The notes below the pieces were generated by a model. That model ran no database searches. It was not told the DNA's origin and saw only the letters and a program-made list of their open reading frames with translations. Shown here in pieces: positions 36,383 through 44,212 of a DNA stretch of 64,000 nt. A program made the translations under genes and the position numbers. Within the stretch, counting starts at the first letter, position 1, and every line of letters begins with the position of its first letter. Origin of the DNA: Mogibacterium sp. Lineage in GTDB: Bacteria; Bacillota; Clostridia; Peptostreptococcales; Anaerovoracaceae. The stretch is from the NCBI GenBank assembly GCA_017431685.1, contig JAFRKO010000010.1, forward strand, positions 62,001 to 126,000, read 5' to 3'.

Positions 36383-36464
36383 CTCCTTTGGTTTTATTGT
36401 TTTAGAAGCAGGATATCGGACCCGAACTGCTTCGGACGCCGTATTTCTGCGAGCGTCCACGCAG
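36383..36464 (-). promoter_or_regulatory. Structured queT leader with possible pseudoknot (riboswitch candidate)
   Basis: On the minus strand, CTGCG (36460-36464) pairs with CGCAG (36447-36451). The loop between them contains GGACGC (36453-36458), which pairs with downstream GCGTCC (36434-36439), giving an H-type pseudoknot. A second stem, GAAGCAG (36427-36433) with CTGCTTC (36405-36411), follows, then an A-rich linker and the ribosome binding site AAAGGAG (36383-36389). queT genes are often under preQ1 riboswitches; this does not match preQ1-I as I know it, so the class is open. Confidence 0.4.
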
Positions 36465-36465
36465 G

Positions 36466-36494
36466 ATTGTACAGTAAGCCGTGACCTATGTCCA
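36466..36494 (-). promoter_or_regulatory. queT promoter
   Basis: Minus strand: TGGACA (36489-36494), 17 nt, TACAAT (36466-36471). The predicted start near 36459-36461 is right at the first base of the pseudoknot stem, so the 5' end of the first strand could be one or two nt shorter than drawn. Confidence 0.7.
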
Positions 36495-36586
36495 GCAAAA
36501 CTTCAGTCCCGGATGTATTTCATTACTCTCTTTTACTGTACTGAAATACACTGACCGCAAATAATGTTTTGCATATCCTACGCAAG

Positions 36587-36621
36587 AAAAAACAGCCGCC
36601 ACACGGAGCAGCGACTGTTTT
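36587..36621 (-). terminator. Terminator of the helical acidic protein gene
   Basis: Minus strand: AAAACAGTCGC (36611-36621) pairs with GCGGCTGTTTT (36589-36599), one wobble, 11-nt loop, followed by further T. Confidence 0.8.
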
Positions 36622-36641
36622 ATATGATCATAATGGGAATA

Positions 36642-37277
36642 TTATTCTTCCGCTTCCGATTCCTCAGCTGCAGGCTCTTCTACCTCAGGCTCATCGAGCT
36701 CTACTCCGAGGTCTTTAAGGATCTCTCTTGCCTTTGTGCATGCAGGGCAGTCACAGAACGTTTTGCCTTCTGCCTTCATAGCTTCAGCATGGGCTTTGAT
36801 CTGAGCTGCTGCTTCCTCACCCATGGCCTCCTTCATCTCAGGCTTGCTGAATGTATCGATGACCTCGTCGAGAGAAGAGATACCGGCCTTGAGCTGCTTG
36901 ATGAACTCGAGTTCAGTAACCTTATCTACTACAGGTGCTGCCTTGTCCTTTAATTCATCGATCTTCGGAGCTGCCTTCTCCTTGAGACCGTCTACTACAG
37001 GTGCTGCTTTCTCAGCAAATTTTTCTGCGCTTTCTCCGATTTTATCGCTTACCTTTGCAAATTTTTCACCGACTTCGATGGATTTCTCAGAATACTTGTC
37101 AGCAAATTCTCCAAGTTTGTCCCATGCTTCGCTGCCTTTCTCCTTGAGCTCATCGAACTTGTCGCCGTACTTTTCATCTGCCTCAGCAAGCCACTTTTCA
37201 GCTGCTTCTTTAAGCGGCGCGTAAACATGTCCGCCGAGGAGTTCTTTTACTTTGTCGACTGTTTTCTTATCTGCCAT
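36642..37277 (-). CDS. LEA-like amphipathic helical protein with C-terminal CxCxxC
   Basis: 211-residue highly charged protein with no signal or membrane segment. Residues about 1-130 are a continuous amphipathic helix rich in Lys/Glu/Ala with imperfect repeats of the AAPVVDGLKEKAAPKIDELK type, like LEA or YtxH-like stress proteins. Residues about 165-185 contain FCDCPACTKAREIL, a C-x-C-x2-C arrangement that could bind metal, and the tail is Glu-rich. Promoter side lies next to the STAS-kinase-ATPase gene, same strand, 63 bp apart. A stress or cell-surface role is possible but not shown. Confidence 0.75.
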   Translation of the reverse strand: MADKKTVDKVKELLGGHVYAPLKEAAEKWLAEADEKYGDKFDELKEKGSEAWDKLGEFADKYSEKSIEVGEKFAKVSDKIGESAEKFAEKAAPVVDGLKEKAAPKIDELKDKAAPVVDKVTELEFIKQLKAGISSLDEVIDTFSKPEMKEAMGEEAAAQIKAHAEAMKAEGKTFCDCPACTKAREILKDLGVELDEPEVEEPAAEESEAEE

Positions 37278-37340
37278 CTTATTACCTCCTGTAGAAAGTT
37301 GTTATCAGACCGCTTGAAACAAATTGTCAAACGTAACTAA

Positions 37341-38945
37341 TTAAAGGTTTTTCACGAGTGTAAGGATATTGCTTCCGTCCTTATAAGTATACTCCACAGC
37401 ATCCATCGTCTGCTTTACCATGAAGATACCAAGTCCGCCGATTTCTCTTTCATCAGCTGAGAGAGTCACATCAGGATCATCCTTCAGGAGCGGATCGTAT
37501 GGTTTGCCGTGGTCGATGAATGTTATCTTGACCTGTACAGGATCATCCGAAACTTCAATGCGCACCACCGCTCTGCCCTTATCAGGGTGATAAGCATATT
37601 TACAAATGTTGACAAAAATCTCCTCAACAGCGATATCGATCTGCATCTGGGATTTCATAGAGCAGCCAACAGCTTCAAGATTCTCGTCGACGAAAGCCAT
37701 CACATTATTAAGGTTTTCCTCAACCGCCTCAATATCGAGCTCCTTGCTTTCCTTGACCTGTTTGAGATCGTTTTCAAACAGAAGCGTGTCGGTCTTGTCA
37801 ATAAGTTCTATGAGCTCCTTTGTCCAGTGATCGATCTCTGCTTTGCGTTTCGGATCTTCAAGTCCGCCGCGCCTTATGGATCTTCGGATCAGTCTTGTGT
37901 ATCCGATTATGCGTGCCTTGTCTTCAACGCTGCGTATTACAGCCTCATCATCCGTGCCGAGATATTTTGCAAGAGTCTTGTACCAGAACTTCTCAGCTGT
38001 TTCATAGCTGAACTTCTGGAATGATAAGATCGCGTCATGGTCAAGTTCAAAGAATCCTCTATACGCATTGAACATAGAGCCAAGCTCAAAGATCGGATGG
38101 CCTACTGCCAGAGTATCCATATCGATAAGCAGCACTTCGTCGTCCTGAAGCTCGAGGTTCTTTGTATGATAGTCACCATGGATCATATGATCATCGTGCG
38201 GAACAGCCTCAACCAGATCAAGAAGCTTTTTTCCTTCCTTTTCAGGCAGGTAATCCTGCATGAATTTTGCCCACGATAATACTGTCTCTTTCACATCCGG
38301 GAGTTTGCCTGCCGGCACCTCAGTACTGTGGATACGCTTAAGCATATCAACATATTCATCAACACACCAGTCGAGCTTATCCGGCTCGTTTGCAAGAATC
38401 TTAGAAAATGATTTTGCATTAAGAAGCTCATATACCGATCCGTAACTGTTGCCTACCTTCACCACATCATAAGAGATAGCCGTCGGTATCCCCAGGATCA
38501 GTGCCAGTCTTGCAACCTCGCGTTCGTGCTGAATCTCATCCAGAGCGTCAGGATTGTTATGAACCTTCACGACGTTGTCCTTATCGATACGATAGATTGT
38601 GCCATTGGCTCCTCTCCCGATTTCTTCGCAGCCTTCTACTGTCACTTTCCGGTATGCCTTTTCGACTTTCATCATTTCAGTGAATCCGGTCATTTCAAAG
38701 ACTTCATAAACATCAGATTTTACGTTGATGATGCTCAGATCAGGATGCTTTTTTCTGAGCCGGAGTATGATTCTGAGTCCCGCGCTTGAAATATAATCCA
38801 GTCCCTCTGCATCAAGAACCAATGCAGAAGGATTCTTCTCTTTCATAACATCGTTGATCTCGTTCTCTACAGCGGCAGCATTACCCGAATCTATCCGTCC
38901 TTCAAGACTGATTGTTAATTTTTCGTTGTCCCAAGAAGTATTCAT
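37341..38945 (-). CDS. STAS - APH-like kinase - RsbW-type ATPase fusion protein
   Basis: 534 residues with three domains. (1) STAS anti-sigma-antagonist domain (1-100) with the SSAGL motif; Ser54 aligns with the phosphorylated Ser of SpoIIAA/RsbV. (2) An aminoglycoside-phosphotransferase-like kinase fold (about 105-395) with complete catalytic set: Gly loop GRGANG (110-115), K127, HGDYHTKN (256-263) and DMD (275-277). (3) A C-terminal HATPase_c/RsbW-like domain (about 400-534): N box E442/N446, DHGKP (478-482) and GGLG (503-506). A separate STAS protein is encoded 16 nt upstream. The layout suggests a partner-switching regulator with an extra small-molecule or protein kinase; target sigma factor unknown. 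No sigma gene adjacent. Confidence 0.85.
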   Translation of the reverse strand: MNTSWDNEKLTISLEGRIDSGNAAAVENEINDVMKEKNPSALVLDAEGLDYISSAGLRIILRLRKKHPDLSIINVKSDVYEVFEMTGFTEMMKVEKAYRKVTVEGCEEIGRGANGTIYRIDKDNVVKVHNNPDALDEIQHEREVARLALILGIPTAISYDVVKVGNSYGSVYELLNAKSFSKILANEPDKLDWCVDEYVDMLKRIHSTEVPAGKLPDVKETVLSWAKFMQDYLPEKEGKKLLDLVEAVPHDDHMIHGDYHTKNLELQDDEVLLIDMDTLAVGHPIFELGSMFNAYRGFFELDHDAILSFQKFSYETAEKFWYKTLAKYLGTDDEAVIRSVEDKARIIGYTRLIRRSIRRGGLEDPKRKAEIDHWTKELIELIDKTDTLLFENDLKQVKESKELDIEAVEENLNNVMAFVDENLEAVGCSMKSQMQIDIAVEEIFVNICKYAYHPDKGRAVVRIEVSDDPVQVKITFIDHGKPYDPLLKDDPDVTLSADEREIGGLGIFMVKQTMDAVEYTYKDGSNILTLVKNL

Positions 38946-38961
38946 CTTCCGTACAGGTCCT

Positions 38962-39261
38962 CTACTCTATAGTCAGAATATCTGAAAATCCAGTTACATC
39001 AAAGATCTCCTGAATCTCGTCTGAAACATTCCTTACCACCATACTGCCCTTTTCGTTCATCGTCTTCTGGGCTGACAGAAGAACACGAAGTCCTGCGCTG
39101 GAAACATATGCCAGATCGCTGAAGTCAAAGACCAGCTCGGTAATACCGTCTATGGATGCTTTTACTTCTTCTTCAAGCTGCGGCGCCGTAATGGTGTCAA
39201 GTCTGCCGTCAAGATCGAATTCCAGTCTTGATCCCTCCAGTTTTTTCTTGATATCAAGCAT
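38962..39261 (-). CDS. STAS-domain anti-anti-sigma factor (RsbV/SpoIIAA-like)
   Basis: 99-residue single STAS domain. FDFSDLAYVSSAGLRVLL holds the phosphoacceptor motif, with Ser55 by alignment. Such proteins bind RsbW/SpoIIAB-type kinases when unphosphorylated and so release a sigma factor or other target. It is cotranscribed just upstream of the STAS-kinase-ATPase fusion, whose ATPase is the obvious partner. The frame extends upstream to 39321, but the ATG at 39261 has GGAGGAG in front and matches domain boundaries. Confidence 0.88.
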   Translation of the reverse strand: MLDIKKKLEGSRLEFDLDGRLDTITAPQLEEEVKASIDGITELVFDFSDLAYVSSAGLRVLLSAQKTMNEKGSMVVRNVSDEIQEIFDVTGFSDILTIE

Positions 39262-39335
39262 AAATACAGCTCCTCCTTTATCTGTATTAACTGCAGGAAT
39301 GAAATTCCAACAGCAAATCAACTTATTCCAAATAT

Positions 39336-39341
39336 ATTATA
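39336..39341 (-). promoter_or_regulatory. Probable -10 box of the STAS operon
   Basis: TATAAT on the minus strand, 75 nt before the STAS start codon. No clear -35 at the right distance, so a weak or alternative-sigma promoter is possible. Confidence 0.3.
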
Positions 39342-39377
39342 CTACAAATTGCCGTCCTGTATCTACAACAAGCTTTC

Positions 39378-41582
39378 TTAATAGATAAGAGTCTTATCGC
39401 CTGACGGTGCTTTTACTATCCTGTGTGCGCCGCCCTTTCTGTCGGTCAGCTTCTTTTCGTTTACCGGGTGTTCCGTTATCATCAGAGGTATACCTCTTTC
39501 ATCAGATACTCCCGTCTCGTGAGACGGCATGTAGATCTCTGCTCCAAGTTCCTCATAAGCTAGCTTTGCCTGCATGTTGAACACGTTTAGTCCGTAGTCT
39601 CCATATACCCTGACGCCGGCATCCCTGAAGCTGGTGATCCATCCTGCATTGCCGCACAGTATTCCTGTTTTTCTGCAAGCTTCTGCGATCTCATCGAAGT
39701 GCATCTCTATAAACATGTCGAGGCTGCCCTTTGAAACGTTCATTATGTAAGGTACTGACCCCGGTCTGAGATCACTGCTGTCTGTCTCCATAAATCTTTC
39801 AAGAGCTATCGGCCTGATGCCGCTTTTGTTGACCTGGCGCTGCCAGTCATCAGCGCTCATAGCTCCGGAGCCTACCCCCTCGGCCTTTCTTATATCAGCG
39901 ATTTCTTCTTTGGTCAGAGCAGGCCTGCGGCTTTTTATGACGTGCTCCCGGCGTCTTTTCATCAGCTCATCTGCTGCTTCCCGTCTCATTCTGTTGACCA
40001 CGGAAAGAGGCATCATTATATCGTCATCTATCTGTACATCTATCCCCGTAAGGCCTGGAGTATAAACGGTATCTCCGAGCCTGTCGAGTGAAGCTTCTAT
40101 CCGTTCTCTGTCAGTCGGTACCTTCACAGCATATTCAACCCTGTGATCGGATACTATTTCGACGCTGTTTCCGTTTCTGACGTCAGTCATTACCAGCACC
40201 GGGAACTGGCCGGCACGTGCAGTAAACGCCATGGTCACAGGCATCTTTTTCTCCGGTACATCGAGCGCAGTTTCAAGGAGCTTCCTGTCCGTTACCTTGC
40301 ATACATTATCGCCCGTGAAAGCACCTCTTTCGAAATCTCCTGCCAGAATGCAGCCTAGGCCTATGTCTTTCACATATGTAACGACTCCTCCTGCCGGCGA
40401 ACTGACGAGGTAATCAGCATCCTCTCTTATGAACTCAATGCCGTCTCCGTTGTCAAGCCCTGCACCCTGCTCTCCGTCAGGATTCGCCAGTTCTATGCAA
40501 ACGAGCTCTTTTCCGCGCCTGAGAGCACCTCTTGCAGCGGCTTTCTCATCCTTCTCACTGACTTTATTCTCGCTGTCGATGACTGCAATGACCCTGCCTA
40601 TGCGAAGGCCCTGATTCTTCGGGCTCGTTCCGGAGAGAAGATCTTCTCCCGGATTTCCGAACAGATATCCTTCCGTGAAATCTCCGCGGTTGAAGATCTG
40701 CTTCAGCTCGAGCATGTCACTTTCTTTTACGCTGTATAACTCTGCAGCTTTTTCAGGACCATGCTCTGCTGCCAGTTTTTCGAATAGGTCCATGTATTTA
40801 CGGTATATTCTGGTAACGACCGCCACATATTCAGGAGTCTTCATGCGCCCTTCTATCTTGAAAGACGCAGCTCCCGACATGATCAGTTCAGGTATATGCT
40901 CTATGAGGCAGAGATCTTTCGGACTCAAAGCATAGTAGGTTTCACCGTCGTCTCCCCTGTATGCCTGTCTGCAAGGCTGAGCGCATGTACCGCGGTTGCC
41001 GGTACGGCCGCTTCCGCCGCCGAGCACCCTGCTCATCTGACACTGTCCGGAATAACACATGCAGAGAGCTCCATGAATGAACACCTCCACATCCACCTTA
41101 GGCTCGAGTGTGCTGCAGTATGCAGAGAGAGCTTTTATCTCCCCGAGAGATAGCTCTCTTGCCGGAACAACTCTGCGGAATCCCATCTTAGAAGCAGCCA
41201 GTGCCCCTCCTTTATTGTACAGAGTACCCTGTGTCGACAGATGAAGCGGAAGATCCGGCAGATACTTATGAAGCAGTCTTGCAAGTCCCATATCCTGCAC
41301 TATGACCCCGTCCACGCCGAGCCCATATATGTAATTACAGTAGTCGAATGCTCTCGCCAGCTCGCTGTCAGCAATGAGAGTGTTGATCGTCATATATACT
41401 TTTACCCCATGGGTATGAGCATAGCTTATGGCATCAGGAAGCTCTTCGTCACTGAAATTATCAGCGAATATCCTGGCATTGAATGCCATACCGCCCATAT
41501 AAACCGCATCAGCACCGTTATTGACTGCAGCTATCAGATGGGCCTTGCCTCCCACCGGTGATAAGAGTTCGGGTCTGTTCAT
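39378..41582 (-). CDS. U32 family peptidase/collagenase-like protein
   Basis: About 734 residues of the U32 family (YrrO/RlhA-type, long form with C-terminal DUF3656-like region). ELLSPVGGKAHLIAAVNNGADAVYMGG marks the N-terminal barrel; the cysteine-bearing core EVFIHGALCMCYSGQCQMS and RGTCAQPCRQAYR is intact, and in RlhA-like members is used for an Fe-S cluster in rRNA C2501 hydroxylation. True peptidase activity of such proteins is doubtful. The ATG at 41582 follows GGGAGG; the frame is open to 41615. Confidence 0.88.
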   Translation of the reverse strand: MNRPELLSPVGGKAHLIAAVNNGADAVYMGGMAFNARIFADNFSDEELPDAISYAHTHGVKVYMTINTLIADSELARAFDYCNYIYGLGVDGVIVQDMGLARLLHKYLPDLPLHLSTQGTLYNKGGALAASKMGFRRVVPARELSLGEIKALSAYCSTLEPKVDVEVFIHGALCMCYSGQCQMSRVLGGGSGRTGNRGTCAQPCRQAYRGDDGETYYALSPKDLCLIEHIPELIMSGAASFKIEGRMKTPEYVAVVTRIYRKYMDLFEKLAAEHGPEKAAELYSVKESDMLELKQIFNRGDFTEGYLFGNPGEDLLSGTSPKNQGLRIGRVIAVIDSENKVSEKDEKAAARGALRRGKELVCIELANPDGEQGAGLDNGDGIEFIREDADYLVSSPAGGVVTYVKDIGLGCILAGDFERGAFTGDNVCKVTDRKLLETALDVPEKKMPVTMAFTARAGQFPVLVMTDVRNGNSVEIVSDHRVEYAVKVPTDRERIEASLDRLGDTVYTPGLTGIDVQIDDDIMMPLSVVNRMRREAADELMKRRREHVIKSRRPALTKEEIADIRKAEGVGSGAMSADDWQRQVNKSGIRPIALERFMETDSSDLRPGSVPYIMNVSKGSLDMFIEMHFDEIAEACRKTGILCGNAGWITSFRDAGVRVYGDYGLNVFNMQAKLAYEELGAEIYMPSHETGVSDERGIPLMITEHPVNEKKLTDRKGGAHRIVKAPSGDKTLIY

Positions 41583-41663
41583 GATATTATTCCTCCCTTT
41601 TTGAAATATTAGCACATATTTTCAGGATGTCTATGATGAAGTCCACGATTTGTTTTTATTGAT

Positions 41664-41711
41664 GTTCACAATGTCAACCGTCTTGATAAACATTTGTAGC
41701 GGTATTACACT
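41664..41711 (+). promoter_or_regulatory. birA promoter and adjacent palindrome
   Basis: TTGATA (41683-41688), 17 nt, TACACT (41706-41711) forms a good plus-strand promoter. Immediately upstream, 41664-41678 is a symmetric GTTnACAnTGTnAAC palindrome, a candidate operator. It resembles only loosely the spaced GTTAAC half-sites expected for BirA, so another regulator is possible. Confidence 0.5.
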
Positions 41712-41764
41712 TTAACTAACTAAAGAACTAGGTGGGTTTTCCCGAATCCAAGGAGAGAGGAGCA

Positions 41765-42739
41765 ATGAGTACAAAGGACACAGTCCTTGCTTTGTTTGAA
41801 AAAAACAAGGGTTTTTTCATATCCGGAGAAAGGATAGCAGAAGAACTGAATATTTCCAGAACAGCAGTATGGAAGGCTGTAAAAAAACTTCAGAGTGAAG
41901 GTTACGAGATCAGAGCTGTAACAAATAGAGGTTACTGTCTCGATAAGGAGTCAGATGTTCTTACAGTACGCGGGATACGCAGTTATCTTGACGAAAACAG
42001 CAAGAACCTCAGGCCTGAAGTATTTGTCAGGGTCGATTCTACCAACACTATATGCACAGAAAAAGCCGAGGCAGGTGAAAGTGAAGGATATGTAGCGGTT
42101 GCCGGGTCTCAGAGCGCCGGCAGAGGACGCAGAGGAAAAGCCTTCTTCTCCCCTGCTGAAAGCGGAGTTTATATGAGCATTCTGTTCAGACCTGCAGGAC
42201 TTACAGAAAATCAGGTGCTGCATTTTACCACGATGGCTGCAGCGGCTGTAAGCGAAGCCATCGAAGCCGTTTCAGCGAAAAAAGCTGAGATCAAATGGGT
42301 GAACGACATATTTATTGACGGCAAAAAAGTCTGTGGAATTCTTTCTGAAGCGTCGTACGGCATTCAGACCGGAAAGCTCGAATACGTGATAGTAGGCATC
42401 GGAATCAATGCTTATGAGCCTTCAGGAGGATTCCCTTCAGCAATCGCAGATATAGCAGGATGCGTTTTCGACGAACCTTCAGCAGGTCTCAAAAACCGTC
42501 TTGCAGCTGAAGTGCTTAACCGCATAATGGCATACTATAAGTGCCTTCCTGATACACCTTATTCCGAAGAGTACATAAGACGTTCAATGGTGACCGGAAA
42601 AGACGTAATGGTTCACAAGGACAGAGCAATGATACCTGCACACGTTCTGGGAATAGACGAAGAATTCGGACTGAAGGTCCGCTACGAAGACGGAAGCGTT
42701 GAGATCCTGAGATCGGGTGAAGTAAGCATAAGGATATAA
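41765..42739 (+). CDS. birA: Bifunctional biotin-protein ligase / biotin repressor BirA
   Basis: 324-residue protein. An N-terminal winged helix (residues about 1-65; ISGERIAEELNISRTAVWKAVK) binds DNA; the central ligase domain has GRGRRGKAFFSP and the KWVNDIFIDGKKVCGIL segment that holds biotinyl-AMP; a C-terminal SH3-like domain completes it. It biotinylates carboxylases and represses biotin genes. The ATG at 41765 is preceded by GAGAGGAG; an in-frame ATG-less extension reaches 41732. No biotin synthesis gene is nearby. Confidence 0.94.
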   Translation: MSTKDTVLALFEKNKGFFISGERIAEELNISRTAVWKAVKKLQSEGYEIRAVTNRGYCLDKESDVLTVRGIRSYLDENSKNLRPEVFVRVDSTNTICTEKAEAGESEGYVAVAGSQSAGRGRRGKAFFSPAESGVYMSILFRPAGLTENQVLHFTTMAAAAVSEAIEAVSAKKAEIKWVNDIFIDGKKVCGILSEASYGIQTGKLEYVIVGIGINAYEPSGGFPSAIADIAGCVFDEPSAGLKNRLAAEVLNRIMAYYKCLPDTPYSEEYIRRSMVTGKDVMVHKDRAMIPAHVLGIDEEFGLKVRYEDGSVEILRSGEVSIRI

Positions 42740-42745
42740 ACACAT

Positions 42746-42777
42746 GAAGCCGGCTGCAGTTGACAACCGGCTTCTTT
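42746..42777 (+). terminator. Terminator of birA
   Basis: GAAGCCGG (42746-42753) pairs with CCGGCTTC (42767-42774) around a 13-nt loop, followed by only a short T run (TTT). Weak to moderate. Confidence 0.5.
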
Positions 42778-42821
42778 GATTATACGATTCTTTTTGCTTA
42801 AGCAGGATCCGGAGGACACAA

Positions 42822-44165
42822 ATGAAAGATTTCACACCCGTTTACATCCCGGTCGGCGTACCGACCTTCCATCTTGAAAGCGCAAAGGATCTCTTCGAAA
42901 GATCCATTAAGCTTCTGCTGGATACAGACCCGGCTTTTGTGATCCCGGCTGATATGCTGCTCTCTGTTGATGCGATGAGCGAATACATCTCGAATCTTGA
43001 ACCAGATCTTATAGTATTCCAGGATCTCACCTTTGCCAATGCAGCGTATATGTCTGAAGTGATCAGCCGGTTTGACTGCCCTGTCCTGCTCTGGACGCTC
43101 CGTGAACCCGTTATTGACGGCACAAGACTCCGGCTCAATTCACTTACCGGCGCCTACAGCGCGGCAAATGCCATGCGCTTACACGGTAGAACGGACTATG
43201 AGTATGTTTTCGGTTCTCCCGAAGAGAAATCTGTTATAAGCAAAATTGAAGCATGCGTCAAAGCAGCAAAGCTGAAAAAAGAGATGCGCGGCCTCAGGCT
43301 GGCTACTGTCGGAGAACCTCCTCAGGGCTTCGGATTCGGCCTTGCACATGAAGACGAAATCAGAGAAATATTCGGTGCTGAGGTATTATCGATCTCCATA
43401 CCTGACATGATAGCAAGAGCAAAGTCATACACTGACGAAGAATGCAGGGAATATCTGGAGCGCTCATACGATCTGACAGCCGGCCTCGATAAGACTCCTG
43501 AAACAAACCTGAAGGATCACGTGCGTCTGTATAAAGCATACAGCGAGTATATACGCGAAAACAGTATCGGCGCCTTAGCATCGCGCTGCTGGCCGGATTA
43601 CTTCACGGAGTATGGCACTCCTGTATGTGCTGTTCTCTCGATGCTGAATGATGATGGCACTGCTGCTGCGTGCGAAGCGGATATGTACGGAGCGCTTTCT
43701 ATGTGGACAGGCATGAAGCTGTCGTCTTCGCCTGTGTTCTTCGGAGATCCGGTGAGCCTCAATGAAGAGGAAAACACTCTCACATTCTGGCACTGCGGAA
43801 CTGCTGCCTGCACTCTGGCCCGCAAAGATACGGGAGCCACAGTAGGCGTTCACCCAAACAGAAAGATCGGCCCTGCAATGGACTTCGGATGCGAGGCTTT
43901 CCCTGAAGCTACCATATTCCGCATCGGCCGCGAGCCTGACGGAACTTACCGTTTCTTTATACTCGAGGGTGAAGCTCTCGACAAACCGAAACAGTTCACT
44001 GGTACATCTATAGTAATAAAAACAGCGGCTCCGGTGCGTGAAGCCGTTGAAAAAAGCGTGCTTGACGGCTTTGAACCTCACTTCGTGGTAATGAAAGGGC
44101 ATCATGCGGAGACACTTAAAGCTCTTGCAGGGATGTTCGGATTCAAAGCTTATATATACCAATAA
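42822..44165 (+). CDS. L-fucose/L-arabinose-isomerase-fold sugar isomerase-like protein
   Basis: 447 residues, shorter than L-fucose isomerase (about 590) and close to the compact isomerase-fold proteins. The C-terminal domain keeps the metal-ligand pattern: ASRCWPDYFTEYG, Glu in AAACEADMYGAL, Asp in VFFGDPVS, and His in LTFWHCGTAACTL. Aldose-ketose isomerase activity with Mn2+ is the likely role, but the sugar is not determined. Single gene between birA and a convergent GH31 gene; some fucose-isomerase-like proteins act on sulfoquinovose in gut Firmicutes, which is of interest given the neighbour, but no transaldolase or sulfo-sugar pathway gene is present. Confidence 0.7.
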   Translation: MKDFTPVYIPVGVPTFHLESAKDLFERSIKLLLDTDPAFVIPADMLLSVDAMSEYISNLEPDLIVFQDLTFANAAYMSEVISRFDCPVLLWTLREPVIDGTRLRLNSLTGAYSAANAMRLHGRTDYEYVFGSPEEKSVISKIEACVKAAKLKKEMRGLRLATVGEPPQGFGFGLAHEDEIREIFGAEVLSISIPDMIARAKSYTDEECREYLERSYDLTAGLDKTPETNLKDHVRLYKAYSEYIRENSIGALASRCWPDYFTEYGTPVCAVLSMLNDDGTAAACEADMYGALSMWTGMKLSSSPVFFGDPVSLNEEENTLTFWHCGTAACTLARKDTGATVGVHPNRKIGPAMDFGCEAFPEATIFRIGREPDGTYRFFILEGEALDKPKQFTGTSIVIKTAAPVREAVEKSVLDGFEPHFVVMKGHHAETLKALAGMFGFKAYIYQ

Positions 44166-44183
44166 TTTTTATCAGTCAGAAAG

Positions 44184-44212
44184 AGCTGCCGTGCGGCAGC
44201 TGTTGTTTTTTT
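44184..44212 (+). terminator. Terminator of the isomerase-like gene
   Basis: AGCTGCC (44184-44190), loop GTGC, GGCAGCT (44195-44201), then GTTG and seven T ending inside the convergent GH31 stop codon. Confidence 0.85.
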
